From assembly GCA_035549175.1 (NCBI GenBank), contig DASZRL010000023.1, positions 1 through 29,184 of the forward strand: a stretch of 29,184 bases of DNA, in the 5' to 3' direction. Every line of letters begins with the position of its first letter. The first letter of the stretch is position 1. The stretch is from DASTSN01 sp035549175 (GTDB lineage Bacteria > Bacteroidota > Bacteroidia > Chitinophagales > Chitinophagaceae). The notes beneath the pieces are model-generated. The model had not been told where the DNA came from. It saw nothing but the letters and a program-made list of their open reading frames with translations, and made no database searches. Of this stretch, positions 15,014 to 23,417 are shown in pieces. The translations under genes were made by a program, and so were the position numbers.

Positions 15014-16747
15014 ATGCCGAATGATACCACGCAGGTCCGCCTCAATACCCGGGGCGTTGACCAGAACACCTATGATGCCATTGTCATTGGATCCGGAATC
15101 TCCGGGGGCTGGGCCGCCAAAGAACTCTGCGAGCACGGACTGAAAACCCTGGTGCTGGAGCGGGGCCGCAACGTCGTCCACCTTAAGGATTACCCGACCG
15201 CCAACATGAACCCCTGGGACTTCCCGCACCGCGGCGAGATGCCCTACGCGTTCCGGGAAGAAAACCCGCTGATCACGCAGGCGGCCGGATTCGATGAATC
15301 CACGGCCCATTTTTTTATCCGGGACAAAGACCACCCCTACGTACAGGAAAAGCCCTTTGAATGGATCCGGGGCTACCAGGTAGGCGGAAAATCCCTGATC
15401 TGGGGACGTGCCTGTCCGCGCTGGAGCCAGTACGAATTCATCAACCCCGCCCGCTTTGGCTACGGCATCGAGTGGCCGATCAGTTATGAAGAGGTGGCGC
15501 CCTGGTATTCCCATGTGGAACGCTTTGCCGGCATCTGCGGAAACCGCGATGGCCTGGAAGCGATGCCCGACGGCGAATACCTGCCACCCTTTGATTTTAA
15601 CTGTGTGGAGCGCGATATCCGCGACAAGTTGCGCACCGCCTATAAGGACCGTTTCATGATCCAGGGACGATGGGCGCAGTTGACCCAACCCACCGAACTG
15701 CACCTGCAGCAGGGCCGTGGCCGCTGCCAGGCCCGGGACCTGTGCATGCGCGGCTGTCCCTACGGGGGTTATTTCAGCTCCAATTCCTCCACGCTGCCCT
15801 GGGCCATGAAAACGGGGAACCTGACTATCCGCCCCGATTCGGTGGTTCATTCCATCGTCTATGATGAAGGCAAGGGGCGGGCCACCGGCGTGCGGGTTAT
15901 CGACGCCCATACCAAACAGGCCACCGAGTACTACGCCCGGATTATCTTCGTCAACGCTTCGGCCTTAAACAGCAACCTGATCCTGCTGAACTCCACCTCG
16001 CACCGTTTTCCCAATGGGTTTGGCAACGACAACGGGCTGCTCGGAAAGTATATCTGTTTCCAGAATTACCGGGGCTCGGTCAACGGGGATATCGACGGTT
16101 ACCAGGACAAATATTATTATGGCCGCCGGACGGCCGAGTGCATGATGGCCAATTTCCGCAATATCCACCAAAACGACCAGGACTTCGTGGGAGGCTATAT
16201 GGCCTTTATGGGCGCCTGGCGGGACCGCGGCGCCGGTGATACGGCGCCCGAGCCCATCGGGGCCGCCTACAAGGAGGCCATGAGCGAGGCGGGCGGCTGG
16301 CACATGTACATGTACATGCAGGGTGAGACGGTTCCCAAAATCACCAACCACGTGGCGCTCAGCAAGACGCAGACCGATGCCTGGGGCATCCCGCTGCTGG
16401 TTACCAACGTGGCGTACGATGACAATGATGAGCGCCTGCTCAAGGACTTCCTGACCCAGGCCGCTGAAATGTTCGACCGGTGCGGGATCCGGAACATCCG
16501 GCAAAACGATAACCACTGGGCTCCCGGCCGCGATATCCACGAGATGGGCGGCTGCCGCATGGGCAAGGATCCCAGGACCTCCCTGCTCAACAAATGGAAT
16601 CAGTTCCACAACTGCGCCAACGTATTCGTCACAGACGGGGCCTGCATGACCAGTACGGCCAACCAGAGTCCTTCCATCTTTTACATGACCCTCACGGCCC
16701 GGGCCGCCAACCACGCGGTGGAGGAACTCCGCAAAGGAAACCTCTGA
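15014..16747 (+). CDS. GMC family FAD-dependent oxidoreductase
   Basis: From the ATG at 15014 the product has 577 residues. It carries the FAD-binding Rossmann motif IGSGISGGWAAKEL (GxGxxG at 26-31) with LERG at the end of the second strand, and the GMC C-terminal catalytic part HEMGGCRMG (His509) followed by FVTDGACMTSTANQSPS (Asn550). These enzymes oxidise an alcohol or sugar hydroxyl. The sequence is of the gluconate-2-dehydrogenase-like group of Bacteroidota. That group usually has a small 'subunit 3' gene directly upstream; none is present. No Tat signal is seen at the N-terminus. The cysteine pair in DLCMRGCPYGG (near residue 240) is conserved in related proteins. The substrate is unknown. 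Confidence 0.9.
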   Translation: MPNDTTQVRLNTRGVDQNTYDAIVIGSGISGGWAAKELCEHGLKTLVLERGRNVVHLKDYPTANMNPWDFPHRGEMPYAFREENPLITQAAGFDESTAHFFIRDKDHPYVQEKPFEWIRGYQVGGKSLIWGRACPRWSQYEFINPARFGYGIEWPISYEEVAPWYSHVERFAGICGNRDGLEAMPDGEYLPPFDFNCVERDIRDKLRTAYKDRFMIQGRWAQLTQPTELHLQQGRGRCQARDLCMRGCPYGGYFSSNSSTLPWAMKTGNLTIRPDSVVHSIVYDEGKGRATGVRVIDAHTKQATEYYARIIFVNASALNSNLILLNSTSHRFPNGFGNDNGLLGKYICFQNYRGSVNGDIDGYQDKYYYGRRTAECMMANFRNIHQNDQDFVGGYMAFMGAWRDRGAGDTAPEPIGAAYKEAMSEAGGWHMYMYMQGETVPKITNHVALSKTQTDAWGIPLLVTNVAYDDNDERLLKDFLTQAAEMFDRCGIRNIRQNDNHWAPGRDIHEMGGCRMGKDPRTSLLNKWNQFHNCANVFVTDGACMTSTANQSPSIFYMTLTARAANHAVEELRKGNL

Positions 16748-16782
16748 GCCGCCCATCGGCTGGGCTGGACTACGGATAAAGT

Positions 16783-16819
16783 AATGAGGCTGTCTCATAA
16801 TTGAGGCAGCCTCATTTTT
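16783..16819 (+). terminator. Strong intrinsic terminator
   Basis: AATGAGGCTG pairs with CAGCCTCATT, and the stem continues inside with CTCA/TGAG around TAAT; T17-19 extend the T run to five. It lies 36 bases after the GMC stop and just before the end of the converging ahcY gene. Confidence 0.85.
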
Positions 16820-16846
16820 ACGGGTATTCTGAAAATTCCTATTGCG

Positions 16847-18172
<1,326 letters not shown>

Positions 18173-18197
18173 ATCGTTTGGGTTTGATCTTTCGCGG

Positions 18198-18205
18198 CAA
18201 AGGTA
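18198..18205 (-). promoter_or_regulatory. Minus-7 box TACCTTTG for ahcY
   Basis: This is a full TAnnTTTG match, 25 bases before the ATG at 18172. Confidence 0.6.
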
Positions 18206-18211
18206 CAGGGA

Positions 18212-18228
18212 ATGGCCAAAACGGCCAT
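18212..18228. repeat. Inverted repeat ATGGCC-N5-GGCCAT upstream of ahcY
   Basis: Two perfect six-base arms flank AAAAC, between the minus-7 box and the expected minus-33 area of the ahcY promoter. It is a candidate operator. Confidence 0.4.
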
Positions 18229-18261
18229 GGTTCCGTCCAAATATCGGGCCCGTTAAATCCG

Positions 18262-18269
18262 TATCTTTA
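18262..18269 (+). promoter_or_regulatory. Probable minus-7 box TATCTTTA
   Basis: Seven of eight positions match TAnnTTTG, 35 bases before the ATG at 18305. Confidence 0.35.
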
Positions 18270-18304
18270 ATACGTCCTTAATTCGTTCAACAAACTGACC
18301 AGCC

Positions 18305-18610
18305 ATGTATGTGTATGATACGGTAACGGCCGCCATCCGGGGCCTGAAGGAGCGGGGGTACACCCTGGATTTCAACCTCACCGAAAATTGCCTGGTTTGC
18401 AACCAGCACCGCTTCAATCCCGCGGAATTCGAGATCACGGAAGTATACCGTTTCGAGGGCAATACCGACCCGGCTGACGAGGCGGTGGTGTTTGCCATTG
18501 AGAGTCATAACGGGCAGAAAGGGTTGCTGGTGAACGGCTATGGACCTTCGGCAGACGCCCTGAGTGCGGAAATGTCCCGCAAGCTGAGTATGCACCTGCA
18601 TGGCCGGTGA
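18305..18610 (+). CDS. Small conserved Bacteroidota protein (often labelled PRPP synthetase)
   Basis: The 101-residue product begins YDTVTAAIRGLKERGYTLDF and contains ENCLVCNQHRFNPAEFEI and GLLVNGYGP. I recall this family from Bacteroidota genomes, where database records often call it 'phosphoribosylpyrophosphate synthetase'. It has none of the PRPP-binding or ATP-binding motifs of that enzyme and is a third of its length, so the label looks wrong. It is soluble, acidic, with a CxxC pair (CLVC, residues 30-33). A near-consensus minus-7 box TATCTTTA lies at 18262-18269. Function unknown; ahcY is divergent from it. Confidence 0.8.
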   Translation: MYVYDTVTAAIRGLKERGYTLDFNLTENCLVCNQHRFNPAEFEITEVYRFEGNTDPADEAVVFAIESHNGQKGLLVNGYGPSADALSAEMSRKLSMHLHGR

Positions 18611-18626
18611 TCCCCCGCCACCCGCC

Positions 18627-19115
18627 TCAGAGGGTTCGTTCCATGATATAGTCGTTCATATAATAGCCCCCGCCGATATCAAAGTCAGCTTCACCGGTGA
18701 CCCGGAATCCGAGTCTTTCATAAAATCCACGCGCCTGGTTGTGGCGGTTGACCTGCAGAACGAGGGACTGCCCGCCCTGCCTGCGGCATTCCTCCAGGAT
18801 GGTTTCAACCAGGAACCGGCCTGTTCCGCGGCCCTGCTGGGAAGGCAGTACGTAGAGCTTATGCAGTTTGAAATGGCCCGGGGACATTTGCTGGAAGCTG
18901 GCAAAACCCACAGGTTCCTCCTGGTCCAGAACCAGCAGGAAACGGGCGCCGGCCTGCATCTGTTGTTGCAGGGACGCGGGACTATACATCCACTCCAGCA
19001 TATAGCTCATTTGTTCGGCCGACAGGATCGACCCGTAGGTCGCAGGCCAGATCCGCAAAGTGAGATCACGGATCAGCGGGATGTCCGGCTCGCCGGCCGG
19101 CAGGATCTTAAACAC
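18627..19115 (-). CDS. GNAT family N-acetyltransferase
   Basis: The 162-residue product has the GNAT fold. Motif A, the acetyl-CoA pyrophosphate loop, is LHKLYVLPSQQGRGTG (Q-x-x-G-x-G at 94-99), followed by the helix FLVETILEEC, and motif B has VNRHNQARGFYERLGF. The substrate cannot be told from this. The start is a GTG at 19115 that lies within the last codons of prsW (eight-base overlap), so the two genes should be translated from the same message. The 16-base gap to the converging gene at 18610 holds no obvious terminator. Confidence 0.88.
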   Translation of the reverse strand: MFKILPAGEPDIPLIRDLTLRIWPATYGSILSAEQMSYMLEWMYSPASLQQQMQAGARFLLVLDQEEPVGFASFQQMSPGHFKLHKLYVLPSQQGRGTGRFLVETILEECRRQGGQSLVLQVNRHNQARGFYERLGFRVTGEADFDIGGGYYMNDYIMERTL

Positions 19116-19815
19116 GGTGGTTGGTTTGAAAGATTTGTCGCGACAGGTTGCGGTGCTCAGCCAGGTGCCGGCGGGCCAGCCTTAGGGACACCAGGAACGA
19201 AGCGACCGCCCCCAAAAATAAGGAGCCCGGGCCAAGGTAGGGGGCTACCTGCGGGGAATTTTGCAGGAACAGGAAGAAATCAAAGCTTCCGTGAAAAAAA
19301 GCGGCGGTGAACAGGCCGGCGAGCAGCAGGCCGTTGCGCCGGTCGGGCCGGAACCTGGCCCGGCCGGCCTGGTAACCCATCAGGACGGCAAAGCTGGCAT
19401 GGGCCGGTACGGACAGGATCATGCGAAGCAGGGCGGTGCCCAGTCCCATCGACAGGACATAAAAGATATTCTCCAGCGTGGCGAAGCCCATGCTGATCAT
19501 CACCGCATACACGATGCCGTCCAGGGGTTCGTCAAAGCTTTTGCGCCGAAAGGCATAAAAGCGCAGGACCAGGAATTTGGCCAGTTCCTCGCCCAGGCCC
19601 ACCACCCCGTAACTGTAAGCGGCCAGGGAACCGGGATCCCGGCCGACATGGGGAGCCGCGGCGTCTTCCAGCCAGGCAGCCGGCAGTACCATGGCCGCGC
19701 CCAGCAGAAAGCTGGCAAGCAGGGGACCCCGCGGCTCCGCGTTATACGTATCCCGGTAAAAGAAAAACAGGCAGATCACCGCGCCGGGGGCGATGGCCAG
19801 GGCCAGCAGCATCAT
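19108..19815 (-). CDS. prsW: PrsW family intramembrane metalloprotease
   Basis: From the ATG at 19815 the product has 235 residues and about seven to eight membrane helices. The conserved PrsW residues are all present: Glu76-Glu77 (VGLGEELAKF), Glu115 (GFATLENIFY), His139 (PAHASFAV) and His175 (FFHGSFDF), which form the active site in the membrane. In Bacillus PrsW makes the first cut in the anti-sigma factor RsiW; the substrate here is unknown, and the sigma/TonB-like pair at 4043-6008 is a conceivable but untested one. The frame is open far upstream, but a TATCTTTA box at 19833-19840 and the direct start into helix 1 fix the start. It overlaps the GNAT gene. Confidence 0.88.
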   Translation of the reverse strand: MMLLALAIAPGAVICLFFFYRDTYNAEPRGPLLASFLLGAAMVLPAAWLEDAAAPHVGRDPGSLAAYSYGVVGLGEELAKFLVLRFYAFRRKSFDEPLDGIVYAVMISMGFATLENIFYVLSMGLGTALLRMILSVPAHASFAVLMGYQAGRARFRPDRRNGLLLAGLFTAAFFHGSFDFFLFLQNSPQVAPYLGPGSLFLGAVASFLVSLRLARRHLAEHRNLSRQIFQTNHRV

Positions 19816-19832
19816 GTCAGCGGATTGAAGGG

Positions 19833-19840
19833 TAAAGATA
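19833..19840 (-). promoter_or_regulatory. Probable minus-7 box TATCTTTA for prsW-GNAT
   Basis: Seven of eight positions match TAnnTTTG, 17 bases before the ATG at 19815; used to choose that start over the longer open frame. Confidence 0.45.
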
Positions 19841-19901
19841 CGCCACACGGCCAGGGTCGCGGGATTGGCCTGACCGGGGTAGGGTGGGCGCCTTTTTGCT
19901 G

Positions 19902-19909
19902 TACCTTTC
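19902..19909 (+). promoter_or_regulatory. Probable minus-7 box TACCTTTC
   Basis: Seven of eight positions match TAnnTTTG, 17 bases before the ATG at 19927; a TTTTTG lies close upstream but at the wrong spacing for a minus-33 box. Confidence 0.35.
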
Positions 19910-19926
19910 CATAAAATCCAGACCGG

Positions 19927-22755
19927 ATGAAGCATCTTTTGTGGCTGTCCTGCTGGCTGTGGCTGGGCCTGGGTGCCGGAGCCCAGCAGTTCGGCGGCAA
20001 TCCCCCCTCGCACAAATGGGAGCAGATCCAGACCGATACGGTGCGTGTCATTTACCCTGCCGGGCTTGACGCGCCGGCTACCGATATCGCCCGCGTGGTC
20101 AGCTGGCTGGCCCGCCGCCAGGCCTTCAGCCTGGGGCCGCGGGTGCGCAGGATCGACATTGTACTGCAGAACCAGACCACCCTGGCCAACGGCTACGTGG
20201 GACTGGGCCCCTTCCGCAGCGAGTTCCAGATGACACCGGACCCGGATAATTTCAGCCAGGGAAGCCTTCCCTGGCCCCGCCAGCTGGCCGTCCACGAATA
20301 CCGGCACGTCATGCAGTACAACAATTTCCGCCATGGGCTAAGCAGGCTGTTTTATTACCTGTTCGGCGAGGACGGTTACCTGGTGGCGGCCAACGGGGCC
20401 GTGCCCGACTGGTTCTTCGAGGGGGACGCCGTGTACAACGAGACAGTGCTCACCGGCCAGGGCCGGGGCCGGATTCCCGCCTTCATGAATACTTTTCCCT
20501 CCCTGTGGTTGGCCGGCCGGCACGATTCTTACATGAAGCTGCGCAATGGCTCCCTGCATGACTACGTACCCAATCATTATAACCTGGGATACCTGCTGGT
20601 TAATTACGGCCGCCAGCGCTACGGGGGGGATTTCTGGACCCGGGTAACCCGGGATGCCGCCGCCTACCGGGGGCTGTTTTACCCGTTCCAGCGTGCCGAG
20701 CGCCGCTACGCCGGGGTGGATTTTCCCCGCTTCACCCGGGAGGCGTTCGCCTATTACCGGGGCCTGGTGGGAGACACCTCCGGGCGCACGCCGGGCCGGC
20801 TGATCAGCGTGCCTGACCGGGGGGCGGTGACCAGCTACCGGTACCCTTACCAGCTGGGAGGCGACAGTTTGGTCTACCTGAAAACCAGTTACCGCCGGCT
20901 GGCCTGCTTCGTGATGCGGGATGCGGCCGGGGAACACCGGATCCGGCTGCGGGATATTTCTGCACAGGACCAGTTCTCCTGCCAGGGAGGGCGGATCGTG
21001 TATGCGGCCTACCGGCCTGATGCCCGCTGGGCCTGGCGGGACTACAGCGAACTCAGGATACTGGATATCCATACCGGGCGCCAGCACACCCTCACGCGGC
21101 GCAGCAAATTGTTTTCCCCGGACCTTTCGGCGGACGGCAGCCGCGTGGTGGCCGTCGAGATGGGGCCGCAGGGAGGCAGCAGCCTGCAGGTGCTGGATGC
21201 CTCCAGCGGGCAGGTTCTGCGCCGCATTACCTCGCCGGAGGTGGCCGTATTTACGGATCCCAAATTTGCAGGGCCCGGCCTGGTCATCGCAGCGGCCCGA
21301 CTGCCGGACGGGCAGATGCGGCTGGTCCGGGTTGACCTGGCCGGCGGCACCGTGGAGGGCCTTACGCCGCCGTCCCCTTCCGTGCTCGGCCAGCTCAGTG
21401 TGGACGGGGATCAGGTGTTTTTTACGGCTTCCTACGGAGGTAACGATGATCTTTATGCGCTTCGTTTGGCAGACCACCGGGTATTCCGGCTGACGGAGGA
21501 TTACCTGGGGGACTATGAGGTTAATGCCCGCCAGGGAAAGCTGGTATTCGCGCGCTTCACGGCCGGGGGCTATGAGCTTCGGCGCCTGGACCCGGGGGCG
21601 TCAGCCAACCAGGAAATGAACCCGCTGGTCCTGCAGGAGGCGGTTACCCGGTTCCCGGTAGCCCTGGCCGGGCAGTTACCCCGGTTCGGCCTGGTTGCGG
21701 GCAAGGACAATGCCATAGACCTGGACACCCTGCGCCGTTTTGCAACCCACCGGTACGGGCAAAGCACCCGGCTGCTTCATTTTCACAGCTGGCGCCCTTA
21801 TTACCAGGATCCGGATTTTACCTTTTCCCTTTACGGGGAAAACATCCTCAATACGCTGCAGACCCAGGTGTATTATCACTACAACCAGAACGACCGGACC
21901 AGCGGTATCGGCGCCAGTGCGGTGTATGGGGCCCTGTTCCCCTATGTGACGGCGGGCACGGAATATACCTTCCAGCGCCAGGACAGCCTGCGGGGGCTGA
22001 ACCGAACCTGGGCCCAGCTGGACAGTCGCCTGGGTCTGCTGCTACCCCTCAACCTGAGCGGCGGGCGGACCTACCGGTACCTGACCCTGGGCACCAATTA
22101 TGTTCTGCGCAACGAATACATTACGGGGACAGCACGCAAGGATTTCTCCAATGATCGCTTCGGATACCTGTATAACTATTTGCTCTGGCAGCAGACCCTG
22201 CCCCAGGCAGTCCAGCAGATCTACCCGCGGTGGGGGTACAGCCTGTCGGCCTATCACCGCTATGCCCTGGGCCGTTACCAGGGATACCAGCTACTGGGCA
22301 GTTCAACCCTGTACCTGCCGGGGCTGGCAGCGACCCACAGCCTACTGGTTTCCGGGAGCTTCCAGCAGCGTGACACCACGCGGCTGCTTTTCAGCAATAG
22401 CTTCGCCGGCCCGCGGGGGTATTCTGACTATTATTTTTCCCGCATGTGGCGGCTCTCCGCCAACTACCACCTGCCGCTGGTCTACCCGGACTGGGGCTTC
22501 GGCAACCTGCTGTATATCCAGCGGGCCCGGGCCAACCTGTTCTATGATTACGGCCGCGTCTATTCAAACAACAAGCTGGCATTCCGCAACCTGCGCAGCC
22601 TGGGAGCCGAACTGTACCTGGATACCCGCTGGTGGAATGAGTACCCGCTTAGTTTCGGGCTTCGTTTCAGCCATCTGCTGGATCATGAACTGGCCGGTAC
22701 CACCCGTCGTAACGTCGTGGAGTTTATCCTGCCGGTTAGTATCCTGCCCAGGTAA
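19927..22755 (+). CDS. Predicted outer-membrane fusion: zinc peptidase-like, beta-propeller and Omp85-like barrel regions
   Basis: The 942-residue product has a signal peptide (residues 1-19, ending LGAGAQ). Residues about 30-285 look like a gluzincin metallopeptidase: HEYRH at 123-127 matches HExxH, and DWFFEGDA supplies Glu165, 38 residues later, as in clan MA enzymes. Residues about 300-570 carry TolB/PD40-like beta-propeller repeats (LFSPDLSADGSRVVAVEMG at 395-413, LGQLSVDGDQVFF at 487-499). Residues about 615-942 alternate hydrophobic and polar, are rich in Tyr, Arg and Gly, and look like an outer-membrane barrel; GPRGYSDYY with Arg830-Gly831-Tyr832 resembles the conserved RGF/Y loop of Omp85 proteins. 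The last residue is Arg, not the usual Phe. The domain calls are by eye. The gene is alone, converging on PAP2. Confidence 0.75.
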   Translation: MKHLLWLSCWLWLGLGAGAQQFGGNPPSHKWEQIQTDTVRVIYPAGLDAPATDIARVVSWLARRQAFSLGPRVRRIDIVLQNQTTLANGYVGLGPFRSEFQMTPDPDNFSQGSLPWPRQLAVHEYRHVMQYNNFRHGLSRLFYYLFGEDGYLVAANGAVPDWFFEGDAVYNETVLTGQGRGRIPAFMNTFPSLWLAGRHDSYMKLRNGSLHDYVPNHYNLGYLLVNYGRQRYGGDFWTRVTRDAAAYRGLFYPFQRAERRYAGVDFPRFTREAFAYYRGLVGDTSGRTPGRLISVPDRGAVTSYRYPYQLGGDSLVYLKTSYRRLACFVMRDAAGEHRIRLRDISAQDQFSCQGGRIVYAAYRPDARWAWRDYSELRILDIHTGRQHTLTRRSKLFSPDLSADGSRVVAVEMGPQGGSSLQVLDASSGQVLRRITSPEVAVFTDPKFAGPGLVIAAARLPDGQMRLVRVDLAGGTVEGLTPPSPSVLGQLSVDGDQVFFTASYGGNDDLYALRLADHRVFRLTEDYLGDYEVNARQGKLVFARFTAGGYELRRLDPGASANQEMNPLVLQEAVTRFPVALAGQLPRFGLVAGKDNAIDLDTLRRFATHRYGQSTRLLHFHSWRPYYQDPDFTFSLYGENILNTLQTQVYYHYNQNDRTSGIGASAVYGALFPYVTAGTEYTFQRQDSLRGLNRTWAQLDSRLGLLLPLNLSGGRTYRYLTLGTNYVLRNEYITGTARKDFSNDRFGYLYNYLLWQQTLPQAVQQIYPRWGYSLSAYHRYALGRYQGYQLLGSSTLYLPGLAATHSLLVSGSFQQRDTTRLLFSNSFAGPRGYSDYYFSRMWRLSANYHLPLVYPDWGFGNLLYIQRARANLFYDYGRVYSNNKLAFRNLRSLGAELYLDTRWWNEYPLSFGLRFSHLLDHELAGTTRRNVVEFILPVSILPR

Positions 22756-22765
22756 GGCGGCCCGT

Positions 22766-23401
22766 CTAATAGGGGTTGGCCGGGTGGTGGCGTTGATCCC
22801 GCCGCCGCACCAGCCACTGGTTGGCTTTATAGGTCAGCCAGGCGCTGCCACTGCCCACCACGGCGCCGGCGATGACGTCGGTGGGATAGTGGACACCCAG
22901 GTAAAGCCGGGAAAAGGCTACCGAAGAGGCCCACAGGTAGGCCGGGGCGATTACGTACCAGTGCGGGTAGGCGATGGACAGGGAGGTGGCAATGGAAAAG
23001 GCTTCCGAGGTATGGCCGGACGGGAAGGAAGGGCTGCCCCCGTCGCTGGCTTTGGTAATCAGGGAGTCCGTGGTAAAGGGTCGTGGCCGGTTCACGCCGT
23101 ATTTCAGGGCGATCGTAGCCAGGGAGGACACGGCAAATGATTCCGTGATGTAGAGGGCATTCTTCTTCATGGCCGGATCCTGGCGGATAAGGCCCGCCAC
23201 GAACAGTGAGGCGGGCACAGCCAGGCTGATGTCGTTATTGCTGTTGGACAGGAACTGGAAAAAATGCGTGGTGCCCGGCCGGCGGTCCTCGCTGAATTCG
23301 CGCAGGATGCCGTGGTCAAAACGGTACAGGAAGGCAACCTGGGCCTGGGTGCCGGTAACGGCCAGCAGGCAGGTAGTTGCAACAACCAGGAACTTTCTCA
23401 T
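22766..23401 (-). CDS. PAP2 family (phosphatidic acid phosphatase type) protein
   Basis: From the ATG at 23401 the product has 211 residues with a signal peptide (RKFLVVATTCLLAVTGTQA); a start ten codons earlier would break it. The three PAP2 motifs are complete: KYGVNRPRP (Lys100, Arg107), PSFPSGHTS (Ser128-Gly-His130) and SRLYLGVHYPTD (Arg165, His171, Asp175). The enzyme should remove phosphate from a lipid such as phosphatidate or undecaprenyl diphosphate on the periplasmic side; the true substrate is open. It starts 16 bases after the valS stop and probably shares its message. The converging gene ends ten bases away, with no clear terminator between. Confidence 0.9.
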   Translation of the reverse strand: MRKFLVVATTCLLAVTGTQAQVAFLYRFDHGILREFSEDRRPGTTHFFQFLSNSNNDISLAVPASLFVAGLIRQDPAMKKNALYITESFAVSSLATIALKYGVNRPRPFTTDSLITKASDGGSPSFPSGHTSEAFSIATSLSIAYPHWYVIAPAYLWASSVAFSRLYLGVHYPTDVIAGAVVGSGSAWLTYKANQWLVRRRDQRHHPANPY

Positions 23402-23417
23402 GGTGGTAACAATTTTT

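Noticed and set aside
16783..16816. GAGGCTGTCTCA sequence resembling an insertion-sequence end
   Set aside because: It is one arm of a single terminator hairpin; there is no second end, target duplication or transposase.
19816..20334. Upstream extension of prsW on the minus strand
   Set aside because: It overlaps the start of the 942-codon gene, is low in hydrophobic residues, and lies upstream of the probable prsW promoter.
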